From a virus, in the IMG/VR virus record IMGVR_UViG_3300044491_001293, positions 1 through 21,800 of that record: a stretch of 21,800 bases of DNA; one strand, 5' to 3'. Positions 6,241 to 14,333 of the stretch are shown here, one piece after another. The translations under genes and the position numbers were made by a program. The first letter of the stretch is position 1; every line of letters starts with the position of its first letter. The notes beneath the pieces were generated by a model, which was given only the letters and a program-made list of their open reading frames with translations, ran no database searches and had not been told where the DNA came from.

Positions 6241-7260
6241 ATGACAAATAAGAAACTTGCAGAACGTGATGTAGATGATAACTTCAACATCAATCCAAAG
6301 CACAAAGCTATTGCCGCACTAGGCAGAAAAATGATTGACATGAGTTCGAGAATGACTGGAACTGATGATAACACACTGATGATGGCAAATGCATTATCGA
6401 GACTGGGCGAATCACTTGAATCGTTTGGAGCAAGTTTTGGTCCAAAGAGTATGTCCGATGTTGTTAAAATGACAGGCATGAGTCAAGACGTTATTCAAAT
6501 GTTAATTGGTAAAGCAAAAGCAGACAAAGATGCTTCAACTAATCGTGCAGCTGAACCAGCAGAAGGCAACAAGTTTTCCGGAGAACTTAAAAAAGCCAAA
6601 GACTCAGGCAAAGACGAATTTGAAGTAGACGGTAAAAAGCATAAAGTAGAAGCACTTAGACCTGGGCACGCCAAAGAGTTAAGAAACAAAGAACTTAACA
6701 AAGGCAAAGGTGCACCTAAAGCAGGTAAGACAACCGGGCCTGACGATTATGATTTCTTAAAGTATAAAAACAAAAAGAAAAAAGTAACAACCGAAGGTCT
6801 TGCTGATATGGCAGACATGGCAGAACGTGATCACGAAGTACAAATGGCACGTGCCGAACTATATAAAATTGCAAAGTATTCAATCAAACTACACGAAATT
6901 CTAAAAGGTGTTAGCGAAGCTGAAGGTATTGAAGGTTGGATGCAAAGTAAAATTACTAAAGCAGCAGACTATATCGGCAGTGTATATCACACACTAGACT
7001 ATGATAAATCACCAATAGCAGCAACTGAAAGTCACAAGTTTACAATGGACGAAGCAGATGTTGTAAAGTACAAAAGCAGTTTAGATTCAAGACTTTCAGA
7101 AGCTAAAGGTACATGTAAAGAATGTGGCAATCCAAGTTACACAACACTACCAGAAGAAAAGCAAAAAGGCGTTGACGGCAAAGTATGCTGGAAAGGATAC
7201 AAGCGTATGGGCACCAAGAAAAAAGGTGGCAAAACTGTAGACAACTGCGTTAAAATGTAG
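6241..7260 (+). CDS. Modular virion-candidate protein with C-terminal Cys-rich module
   Basis: This 339-residue protein follows a late-promoter-like motif and a GGAG ribosome site. The N-terminus MTNKKLAERD has L6-A-E8. Residues about 10-95 are helical and Met-rich (KHKAIAALGRKMIDMSSRMT). A Lys-rich linker follows. Residues about 187-255 form another helical module (DHEVQMARAELYKIAKYSIK, then GIEGWMQSKITKAADYIGSV). The last 55 residues hold CKECGNPSY and then VCWKGYKRMGTKKKGGKTVD ending CVKM; four or more Cys suggest metal or disulfide stabilisation. I recall the last two modules in several marine T4-like structural or core proteins, in different combinations. It fits a prohead-core or internal protein; the exact role is unknown. 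Confidence 0.7.
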   Translation: MTNKKLAERDVDDNFNINPKHKAIAALGRKMIDMSSRMTGTDDNTLMMANALSRLGESLESFGASFGPKSMSDVVKMTGMSQDVIQMLIGKAKADKDASTNRAAEPAEGNKFSGELKKAKDSGKDEFEVDGKKHKVEALRPGHAKELRNKELNKGKGAPKAGKTTGPDDYDFLKYKNKKKKVTTEGLADMADMAERDHEVQMARAELYKIAKYSIKLHEILKGVSEAEGIEGWMQSKITKAADYIGSVYHTLDYDKSPIAATESHKFTMDEADVVKYKSSLDSRLSEAKGTCKECGNPSYTTLPEEKQKGVDGKVCWKGYKRMGTKKKGGKTVDNCVKM

Positions 7261-7261
7261 T

Positions 7262-7861
7262 GTGGAAGACAGTGCTGAGGACTTTGTTTGGCACAATATT
7301 GATCCAGCCCACATTTGGGTAATGGACAAACTTATACTCGCTCGTAAATTAAAATATAATAGTGGCCCGGTCGGACTAGATGTTCCGCATCCGGGCTTTT
7401 ATATTGTACGTCCGTGTGTCAACATGCTAGGCTTAGGTTTAGGCGCACAAAAGGCTTGGATCGAAAAAGAAACAATGCATCTTCCAGTAGGACACTTTTG
7501 GTGCGAGTTCTTTGAAGGCGATCATTATAGTGTAGATTATTTTGAAGGAAAGCAATTGTTGTGTGTACAAGGACACAAGCCTGAAGATACATTTACTAGG
7601 TGGACTGATTGGCGTAGAGATGATAAGAAATTTACGTTTCCTGCAATACTAAACGAATTAGTAGAACAGCATCCTTGGATGAACTGCGAGTTTATAGGTG
7701 GCAAACTGATTGAAGTACACCTAAGACGCAACGAAGACTTTGATGGAAATATAAATCATTTTATTCCAGTTTGGGAAGGCGAAGACACAACTCCTCCTGA
7801 TGGATATTCATATAAAGATTATCCTGATGTACACGGACGTATAGGTGCATTTATTCGTTGA
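7262..7861 (+). CDS. Conserved phage hypothetical protein
   Basis: This is a 199-residue protein. The GTG at 7262, one base after the previous stop, is kept because the region before the first internal ATG (WHNIDPAHIWVMDKLILARK) reads as part of the fold. Striking stretches are GPVGLDVPHPGFYIVRPCVN, LGLGLGAQKAWIEKE and HFWCEFFEGDHYSVDYFEGK. I recall similar sequences in marine myoviruses but no assigned function. The Gly-rich segment followed by acidic strands could suggest a nucleotide-binding fold such as ATP-grasp, which is only a guess. Its stop codon TGA is part of the -35 hexamer of the next promoter. Confidence 0.7.
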   Translation: MEDSAEDFVWHNIDPAHIWVMDKLILARKLKYNSGPVGLDVPHPGFYIVRPCVNMLGLGLGAQKAWIEKETMHLPVGHFWCEFFEGDHYSVDYFEGKQLLCVQGHKPEDTFTRWTDWRRDDKKFTFPAILNELVEQHPWMNCEFIGGKLIEVHLRRNEDFDGNINHFIPVWEGEDTTPPDGYSYKDYPDVHGRIGAFIR

Positions 7862-7886
7862 CAAACTGCAACTAATCGTATATAGT
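7858..7886 (+). promoter_or_regulatory. Sigma70-type promoter for dsbA (TTGACA-N17-TATAGT)
   Basis: A perfect -35 TTGACA (7858-7863), exactly 17 bases of spacer, and TATAGT (7881-7886; 5 of 6 to consensus). The predicted start near 7893 leaves a leader of about 18 bases with TAGGAGA at 7899-7905 before the ATG. The upstream stop codon lies inside the -35 box. Confidence 0.75.
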
Positions 7887-7910
7887 ATAAGAAACACATA
7901 GGAGAAATGT

Positions 7911-8177
7911 ATGAGCGATAGAGTATACGGCCAAGAAGAAAAAGCCAAACTAGAACGACTAGTTAAAGAAGGCGTTACAGTATTACAAGAAATTGAAGAT
8001 CTACAAGGCGGACTAAAAGAAACTGTAAAAGCAGTAGCAGAAGAACTAAATGTAAAGCCTTCGCTAATCAATAAAGCAATCAAAGTAGCACAAAAACGTG
8101 ACTGGAGTCGTGTACAAGACGAGTTTGAAGATCTCGAAACTATTGTTGCAACAACTGGGTACGACAGTGACGCATAA
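7911..8177 (+). CDS. dsbA: DsbA-like double-stranded DNA-binding protein, late transcription accessory
   Basis: This 88-residue protein matches T4 DsbA (89 residues) in length and in pattern as I recall it. It is a helical protein with an acidic N-half (KLERLVKEGVTVLQEIEDLQ), a central KETVKAVAEELNVKPSLIN, and then KAIKVAQKRDWSRVQDEFED. The T4 protein has a similar KKDWSRIEEEFE-type end. T4 DsbA binds double-stranded DNA near late promoters and modulates late transcription. The gene has a near-consensus sigma70 promoter and GGAG at ideal spacing, so it is probably made before the late genes it would help to control. It is followed three bases later by the radical SAM gene. Confidence 0.75.
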   Translation: MSDRVYGQEEKAKLERLVKEGVTVLQEIEDLQGGLKETVKAVAEELNVKPSLINKAIKVAQKRDWSRVQDEFEDLETIVATTGYDSDA

Positions 8178-8180
8178 TAA

Positions 8181-9080
8181 ATGTTTCCGCTGGGTGTAGT
8201 ACAATTTTATATTAGTCATACTTGTAATCTAGCGTGTCCAGGGTGTTTAAGTTTTAATAACTATAACATTTCTGGACACGACCTTTTTAGTGACTACAAA
8301 AACGATGCTATAGCATGGAGTAAAATATTAGATCCAATTGATATGAGCATCATCGGCGGCGAACCTATGAGCAATCCTGATCTACACAATTGGGCTATAG
8401 GATTACGTTCAATATTTCCGTACTGCAAAGATTTTAAAATATGCACAAACGGACTTCTTATAGATAGATGGAAACACAATCTTGTTGAATGGTGGAATGC
8501 AGGTATTGTTGTTGAAGTAAATGCACATACACCAGAACATTTTGCAAAAGCAGAACAAGACATTGAATCAGCTATTGGTAACAAAAATATAACAAAAGTT
8601 ACCGGTGCAGAAATAAACAATGTTCCAAAATATTATAAAACTGATTACACTGTATTTTATGTACAAGACAATCGTGTAGTTGCTATGATAGCCGAAGAGT
8701 TTGATTTTTACCAATGGGGTTCAAAAGATCATATCAACGATCAAATTAATTTTTATAAAAACAATTCTGAAGATGCACACAATGCTTGCGACATTAACGA
8801 TTGTCATTATATTTACAAAGGCAAACTTTACAAGTGTGGAACATTAGTTGGAGCGCAAGCACTTGTTAAAAAATATGCAATAGAACCTAGTGCTGAAAAA
8901 CTAATAAAAAAATACAAACCATTAGAACATACAGATAAAAATATATTACACAAAGTATCAAGGCTAACATCAGATGCAATCAAACAATGCTCGTTGTGTC
9001 CTATAGAGCCTAAGTATACTACAATAACCAATAATGATGTTAAGAAGGTCAGAGCCCCAACTAAATACTCTGATAGCTAA
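8181..9080 (+). CDS. Radical SAM enzyme with C-terminal cysteine cluster (SPASM-like)
   Basis: This is a 299-residue protein. C15-x3-C19-x2-C22 (CNLACPGC) is the canonical radical SAM cluster motif, and IIGGEPMSNPDL (residues 57-68) is the SAM-binding GGEP motif. The C-terminal half has CDINDC, YKCG and CSLCP, a set of Cys that could hold an auxiliary iron-sulfur cluster as in SPASM or twitch enzymes. Such proteins modify peptides, sugars or cofactors through a 5'-deoxyadenosyl radical; the substrate cannot be read. It lies three bases after dsbA with little ribosome site of its own (coupled translation) and before a 2OG oxygenase and two glycosyltransferase-like genes, so a small-molecule or glycan substrate is possible. 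A QueE role was considered but nothing specific supports it. Confidence 0.85.
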   Translation: MFPLGVVQFYISHTCNLACPGCLSFNNYNISGHDLFSDYKNDAIAWSKILDPIDMSIIGGEPMSNPDLHNWAIGLRSIFPYCKDFKICTNGLLIDRWKHNLVEWWNAGIVVEVNAHTPEHFAKAEQDIESAIGNKNITKVTGAEINNVPKYYKTDYTVFYVQDNRVVAMIAEEFDFYQWGSKDHINDQINFYKNNSEDAHNACDINDCHYIYKGKLYKCGTLVGAQALVKKYAIEPSAEKLIKKYKPLEHTDKNILHKVSRLTSDAIKQCSLCPIEPKYTTITNNDVKKVRAPTKYSDS

Positions 9081-9094
9081 TAAAGGAAAAATAC

Positions 9095-9598
9095 ATGAAA
9101 CAAGGACATATTGAACCATGTTGGCAAGGACAACAATTTTATAGTTTACCATATGAAAGTGCAGGAGGCTATGGAGGCGATGAATATATCAAATATGGAC
9201 ACGATCCTTATAAAGTTATTATCAATAATGATGTATACGTAGGCCCTAAAGAAATTATGCCTGAATTCTGGAAAGGTGTAGTTGAACAACTTCCAGACCA
9301 CGATCATTTTGAAGTTGCAATTTATAGAACACCGCCAGCAAATATTCTTCCTTTGCACAAAGACATGTATGCAAACTTTATGAAGATGCATAACATTACA
9401 GACGTTAATACTATTACACGTTATATTGTATTTTTAGAAGATTGCAAACTAGGACATTATTTCCATGTAGAAGACACATGCTTGTGTGATTGGAAAAATG
9501 GCGACTGGATTAGCTGGACAGGTAGTGCGCCACATGCTGCATATAACATGGGCATTGAACACCGTTTTACAATGCAAGTTACTGCCTTTGATAGATGA
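9095..9598 (+). CDS. 2-oxoglutarate/Fe(II)-dependent oxygenase family protein
   Basis: This is a 167-residue protein behind an AAAGGA ribosome site. The C-half shows the double-stranded beta-helix signature: H88-x-D90 (PLHKDMY), LEDCKLGHYFHVED, WKNGDWISW, then H147 (APHAAYN) and R157 (EHRFTMQV). These are the 2-His-1-Asp iron triad and the Arg that binds 2-oxoglutarate. The length suits a minimal phage oxygenase. Family members hydroxylate proteins, nucleic acids or small molecules, so the substrate is unknown. It ends by ATGA overlap with the first glycosyltransferase-like gene, suggesting a shared pathway. Confidence 0.85.
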   Translation: MKQGHIEPCWQGQQFYSLPYESAGGYGGDEYIKYGHDPYKVIINNDVYVGPKEIMPEFWKGVVEQLPDHDHFEVAIYRTPPANILPLHKDMYANFMKMHNITDVNTITRYIVFLEDCKLGHYFHVEDTCLCDWKNGDWISWTGSAPHAAYNMGIEHRFTMQVTAFDR

Positions 9599-10590
9599 AA
9601 GTAGTATATGGTGCTGACAAAGAAGGAGTCATTGAGCCTGACTTAAAACAGGTCCTTACTCCTACGGAACAGCACTTTTTATATTATTCAGAAGAAGGTC
9701 GTAATGTTAAAGATTTACAAGGCGCAGTAACAAATAACAATTGTAAATATTTTTGGCATTGTAATCATTCAGATCCATACATCGGCACAAAAGATTATCA
9801 CATAACTTGGCCTGAATTTGATATGTTACTTAGTATTCAGCCATTAGTACAACAAAGACAATCGCCTACACACTTGTATTTCAGTCAACAAAAGTCATTA
9901 GGATATCATCGAGATTTGTTAATGAGTCTTTTGTATAGACAAAGGCTATTGTCAAAAGGACTTGTAAGTTATGCAGAAGACTCAGGACCTGATGAAGACC
10001 ATTTAACAATTAAATACACAAAAGATTCACAAAAATCTAAATTTAATAAATCTTGGCGCAATAACATACACAAATGGTTTCCTAGTGATGGACATGATAG
10101 CAGTTTAGTATGGAATATAGAAGATAACCCACCACCGCCTATTAGCACATGGTACAAGTCTTGTTTTAATATTATTACAGAAAGTTACTATGATATTGAG
10201 GCAAAAGATACTAGTTTACTTACAGAAAAAACATACAGTTGTTTACTACATGCCCAGCCTTTTATTATTGTAGGATGCCAAAACATACATAAAAAAATAG
10301 AAGACGAAGGATATAAATTATATACAGATGTATTTGATTATTCTTTTGATAAATTACCAACTATAGAAGCACGAACTGAAGCAATAGTAAAACAAATAAA
10401 AAACCTAAAAATAAACATGTTTAAATCGACTATAGAAACTGCTAAGTATAATCAGACTGTATTCTTAGACAAGTTAAAAAGATTGCAATTACCTAGTATT
10501 TTAACTAGTGAAGATTACGTGTTCTATCCAGAAGCACAACGACATAAAGAAAAAATATTAAAAATAAAAAAATATGCGGACAATATGTAA
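9595..10590 (+). CDS. Glycosyltransferase-like protein, copy 1 of a tandem paralog pair
   Basis: This 331-residue protein is clearly homologous to the next gene along its whole length. Shared blocks include SLGYHRD, NPPPP, ESYYDI, TEKTYSCL, QPF, EDEGYKL and DVFDYSFD. The C-half (TESYYDI...LLTEKTYSCLLHAQPFIIVG) resembles the donor-sugar binding region of GT-B enzymes such as alpha-1,3-fucosyltransferases (GT10), where a TEK motif precedes a Pro-Phe/Val strand. This is a resemblance, not a proven assignment. No transmembrane segment is present. The gene is noticeably A+T-rich (13 G+C in bases 10381-10440), especially its 3' part. It overlaps both neighbours. Confidence 0.65.
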   Translation: MKVVYGADKEGVIEPDLKQVLTPTEQHFLYYSEEGRNVKDLQGAVTNNNCKYFWHCNHSDPYIGTKDYHITWPEFDMLLSIQPLVQQRQSPTHLYFSQQKSLGYHRDLLMSLLYRQRLLSKGLVSYAEDSGPDEDHLTIKYTKDSQKSKFNKSWRNNIHKWFPSDGHDSSLVWNIEDNPPPPISTWYKSCFNIITESYYDIEAKDTSLLTEKTYSCLLHAQPFIIVGCQNIHKKIEDEGYKLYTDVFDYSFDKLPTIEARTEAIVKQIKNLKINMFKSTIETAKYNQTVFLDKLKRLQLPSILTSEDYVFYPEAQRHKEKILKIKKYADNM

Positions 10591-11618
10591 TGGCAGTTGT
10601 TGTAGGATTTACTAACGATCAACAGCCAGAAGCAAACTTGGCGGAAATATGCGATATAGTTGACGAACTACATTTGTTTTACTATATGGAAGAAGGTTAC
10701 GACTCAGACTGGATAATTGACTACGTTCGAGACAAGAGATTTACACGTTTTGTTAAGCAAGGAAAACTAAAGTGGCACTGTACTCATATGGATCCGTACA
10801 CTACCAAAGAACCAATGCACTACGAGTTCCCGGGATACATGCGACTTACTGGTATACAGCCTACAAACTACAATAAAAATATTGATAGACTATTTTGTTG
10901 TCAACAACAGTCGCTTGGATATCATAGAGACTATTTACTGGATAAATTATACGACAACCAACTACTAGAAACTGGCTATGTAAGTTACAGTCAAACAGCA
11001 GTAGGGGACGATGACGATACCTTACATAAAAGATACTTAAAAAGCGTAAAAAATAAGCCGCTGCATAGAAACTGGGAAGGAAAAATTGTAAAATGGTTTG
11101 ATTATGATAAACACGACCCAGTATTAGTTTACGACTATTTTGATAACCCGCCGCCACCGCTTGATGTATGGAACAAAAGTGCTTTTAATTTAGTTACTGA
11201 AAGTTACTACGATATATCTGTTGTAGATACTACATTATTAAGCGAAAAAACATATAGTTGTTTATTTCAATCACAGCCGTTTTTACTTGTAACTTGTAAG
11301 AATATGCACAGACATTTAGAAGACGAAGGCTATAAATTACACCACGATGTATTTGATTATAGTTTTGACGCACACGATACTATCGAACAACGCATAGATT
11401 CAATTGTAAATCAAGTAAAAGATCTAAATAACAGTACAGCATTGCATAATGCATTAGAAAAAACAGCAAAACAAAATCAAGAGATACACATTAAAAAAAT
11501 GAAAAATATGGAATTACCTAGTATATTGTATAACAAAAGTTACCAATTTTTAACTAGAGCAAAAAAACTCAGACATGATATACTTTATGCTAAATCATTT
11601 GTTGACAACATTGTCTAA
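10590..11618 (+). CDS. Glycosyltransferase-like protein, copy 2 of a tandem paralog pair
   Basis: This 342-residue protein begins at a TAATG overlap with copy 1. It keeps the same blocks in the same order: HCTHMDPY, SLGYHRDYLL, VSYSQ, NPPPP, TESYYDI, LLSEKTYSCLFQSQPFLLV, EDEGYKLHHDVFDYSFD and ELPSILY. Divergence is high elsewhere, so the duplication is old or selected for different substrates. As for copy 1, the SEKTYS...QPF region resembles GT-B/GT10 donor-binding motifs. The two may form a heterodimer or act in sequence on one glycan. The promoter for DNA polymerase begins inside the last codons. Confidence 0.65.
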   Translation: MAVVVGFTNDQQPEANLAEICDIVDELHLFYYMEEGYDSDWIIDYVRDKRFTRFVKQGKLKWHCTHMDPYTTKEPMHYEFPGYMRLTGIQPTNYNKNIDRLFCCQQQSLGYHRDYLLDKLYDNQLLETGYVSYSQTAVGDDDDTLHKRYLKSVKNKPLHRNWEGKIVKWFDYDKHDPVLVYDYFDNPPPPLDVWNKSAFNLVTESYYDISVVDTTLLSEKTYSCLFQSQPFLLVTCKNMHRHLEDEGYKLHHDVFDYSFDAHDTIEQRIDSIVNQVKDLNNSTALHNALEKTAKQNQEIHIKKMKNMELPSILYNKSYQFLTRAKKLRHDILYAKSFVDNIV

Positions 11619-11630
11619 ATATGTTATATT
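11602..11630 (+). promoter_or_regulatory. Sigma70-type promoter for gene 43 (TTGACA-N17-TATATT)
   Basis: TTGACA (11602-11607), a 17-base spacer, and TATATT (11625-11630; 5 of 6). It overlaps the end of the preceding coding region. TAGGAGA at 11641-11647 precedes the ATG at 11652. The same layout precedes dsbA and the clamp gene. Confidence 0.75.
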
Positions 11631-11651
11631 AAGAAATAAGTAGGAGATTGA

Positions 11652-14333
11652 ATGGCATATGTAGATGCATTTTTTGACAGAGATTCGGATATTATCCGTG
11701 TTGTCGAACGCAAGGATGGAAAGAGACATTTCCATGAATACCAAGCAAAGTATACATGGTATTATGAAGACCCACGTGGCAAATACAAAAGTATCTATGG
11801 CGATCCGCTAACAAGAGTTGTATGCAAAAACACAAAAGACTTTCGCAAGGAACTTGCTATTAACAAAGGCAAGACAATGTTTGAAAGTGATGTAAATCCT
11901 ATCTTCCAGTGTTTGAGTGAAAACTATCTTAATCAAGACGCACCTAAACTAAACGTAGTGTTTTGGGATATTGAGACTGACTTTGATCCAGAGCGAGGCT
12001 TTGCTCCAGTTGAAGATCCGTTTATGCCTATTACTGCTATTACTGTACATCTGCAATGGCTCGACATGCTTGTAACTGTTGCTATGCCTCCAAAAGGCTT
12101 GCCATTTGAAGAAGCAAATGCAATGTGTAAAGAACGCTGGGGAGAAAGTTGTATACTATTTCCAAATAGTGAAAAAGGTGAACAAGACATGCTATCAACA
12201 TTTTTAGACTTGATAGAAGATGCCGATATTCACAGTGGATGGAATAGTGAAGGATATGACGTTCCATATACAGTTAACCGTATTAAGCGTGTGCTAAGTA
12301 ACGACGATACAAGACGTTTTTGTTTGTGGGGACAAAAGCCCAAGCGTAGAGAATATGAAAAGTTTGGTAAAACATCAGAAACATATGACACCATCGGAAG
12401 AGTACATATGGACTATCTTAACTTGTATCGCAAGTATACATATGAAGAACGTCACACATATAGACTAGATGCTATTGGCGAAATGGAAGTTGGCGAGAAT
12501 AAGACTGTATACGAAGGTACACTTGATCAACTTTACAACAATGACTTTGAGCGTTTTATTGAATACAATAGACAAGACGTTGCACTACTAGACAAACTAG
12601 ACAAGAAACTACGTTTTATTGATCTTGCTAATGAAATTGCGCATGACAACACTGTGCTATTGCAAACAACAGCAGGTGCAGTTGCAGTTACAGAACAAGC
12701 AATTGTTAACGAAGCACATAGACGTGGACTACAAGTGCCAAACAGAAAAAATCACGAAGGTAATACAGCAGCAGCTGGTGCATATGTTGCATTTCCAAAG
12801 AAAGGTGTGCATGAATGGATTGGTAGTATGGACTTGAACAGTCTGTATCCAAGTATTATTCGTGCAATGAACATGGCACCTGAAACTATTGTAGGACAAA
12901 TACGTTTGGATCTTACAGATGAGTTTTTGCACAATGCAACTACACTTGAAAAGAAAAGTTTTGCAGGTGCGTGGGAAGGAAAATTTGCTACATTAGAATA
13001 TGATGCAGTTATGGAAAAACGCAAAGACGTAGCACTAACACTTGAATTAGAAGATGGAACATCACACGTATTAAGTGGCGCTGAACTTTGGAAACTTATA
13101 TTTGACAGCAATCAACCTTGGATGCTTAGTAGCAATGGTACTATTTTTACAACAGAAATTGAAGGAGTTATTCCCGGACTACTAAAGCGTTGGTATAGCG
13201 AACGTAAAGAACTACAAGCAATGCTTAAAAAAGCAAAAGATGCAAAAAATGATGCAGAGATTGAATACTGGGACAAGCGACAGCTGGTTAAAAAGATTAA
13301 CTTGAACAGTTTGTATGGTGCTATTCTTAATCCAGGTTGTAGATTCTTTGATAAACGTATTGGACAGAGTACAACATTAAGCGGCAGAACTATTGTTAAG
13401 CATATGAGTGCCGAAGTTAATAAGGTTATCACAGGCGAGTATGATCATGTTGGTAAAGCAATGATATATGGCGACACAGACTCTTGTTATTTTAGTGCGT
13501 ATCCTGTACTAAAAGATGATATCAACAAAGGAAATATTCCATGGGATAAAGACAATGTAATTACATTGTATGATCAAGTGTGCGAACAGGCAAACACTAC
13601 ATTTCCACAGTTTATGCTAGATGCATTTCACTGTCCAAGATCACGTAGCGATGTGATTGCAGCAGCAAGAGAGATTGTTGCAGAAACAGGATTGTTTATT
13701 ACTAAGAAACGTTATGCAGCACTAGTGTATGACATCGAAGGCTTTAGAAGTGACAGCGACGGCAAAAGAGGCAAAGTAAAAGCAATGGGCTTGGACTTGA
13801 AGCGCAGTGATACTCCAGTTTTCATGCAGGACTTCTTAAAAGATTTGCTCGATATGGTACTAGATAAAAAGCCTGAAAAAGAACTACTTGATGCTATTAG
13901 TGAATTCCGTAAAGAGTTTAAAGAAATGCCCGGGTGGGAAAAAGGCGCACCAAAACGTGCAAACAAGATTGGACACTACAGACGCTTAGAAGAAAAGCAA
14001 GGCAAAGCAAACATGCCAGGGCATGTAAGAGCAAGTCTTAACTGGAATACATTGAAGCGTATGAATGGAGACAAGTATTCGCAAGAGATTGTAGATGGTA
14101 TGAAAGTTATTGTTTGCAAACTAAAGCAAAATCCACTAGGTTATACAAGTGTTGCATATCCTACAGATGAATTGCGTATTCCAGAATGGTTCAAGGAACT
14201 GCCGTTTGATGGAGATGCAATGGAAGAGGTTATTATTGATAATAAACTAGGCAACCTTATTGGTGTGCTTAACTATGACTTAGAAAGCACAAAACAAAAA
14301 ACAACATTTAACACTTTATTTGAATGGGATTAA
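11652..14333 (+). CDS. 43: T4-type family B DNA polymerase (gp43)
   Basis: This is an 893-residue protein, close to T4 gp43 (898). The 3'-5' exonuclease motifs are present: Exo I VFWDIET (D106, E108), Exo II GWNSEGYDVPY and Exo III EYNRQDVALLD. The polymerase motifs are intact: A (MDLNSLYPSIIRAMNM), B (KKINLNSLYGAILN) and C (YGDTDSCY, residues 606-613). It is the replicative phage polymerase, acting with a clamp such as the product at 17697. There is no intein, split or frameshift. It has its own promoter and GGAG ribosome site. The C-terminus ends FNTLFEWD, where a clamp-binding peptide is expected in the family. The stop overlaps the sulfotransferase gene by 10 bases. Confidence 0.97.
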   Translation: MAYVDAFFDRDSDIIRVVERKDGKRHFHEYQAKYTWYYEDPRGKYKSIYGDPLTRVVCKNTKDFRKELAINKGKTMFESDVNPIFQCLSENYLNQDAPKLNVVFWDIETDFDPERGFAPVEDPFMPITAITVHLQWLDMLVTVAMPPKGLPFEEANAMCKERWGESCILFPNSEKGEQDMLSTFLDLIEDADIHSGWNSEGYDVPYTVNRIKRVLSNDDTRRFCLWGQKPKRREYEKFGKTSETYDTIGRVHMDYLNLYRKYTYEERHTYRLDAIGEMEVGENKTVYEGTLDQLYNNDFERFIEYNRQDVALLDKLDKKLRFIDLANEIAHDNTVLLQTTAGAVAVTEQAIVNEAHRRGLQVPNRKNHEGNTAAAGAYVAFPKKGVHEWIGSMDLNSLYPSIIRAMNMAPETIVGQIRLDLTDEFLHNATTLEKKSFAGAWEGKFATLEYDAVMEKRKDVALTLELEDGTSHVLSGAELWKLIFDSNQPWMLSSNGTIFTTEIEGVIPGLLKRWYSERKELQAMLKKAKDAKNDAEIEYWDKRQLVKKINLNSLYGAILNPGCRFFDKRIGQSTTLSGRTIVKHMSAEVNKVITGEYDHVGKAMIYGDTDSCYFSAYPVLKDDINKGNIPWDKDNVITLYDQVCEQANTTFPQFMLDAFHCPRSRSDVIAAAREIVAETGLFITKKRYAALVYDIEGFRSDSDGKRGKVKAMGLDLKRSDTPVFMQDFLKDLLDMVLDKKPEKELLDAISEFRKEFKEMPGWEKGAPKRANKIGHYRRLEEKQGKANMPGHVRASLNWNTLKRMNGDKYSQEIVDGMKVIVCKLKQNPLGYTSVAYPTDELRIPEWFKELPFDGDAMEEVIIDNKLGNLIGVLNYDLESTKQKTTFNTLFEWD

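Noticed and set aside
8181-9080. Radical SAM enzyme as QueE (7-deazaguanine pathway)
   Set aside because: It would complete a pathway with the TGT-like gene, but it is far from it, longer than typical QueE and carries an extra C-terminal Cys cluster. Nothing specific to QueE was seen.
11652-14333. Intein, split or frameshift in DNA polymerase
   Set aside because: All exonuclease and polymerase motifs occur once, in order, in a single frame of normal length.
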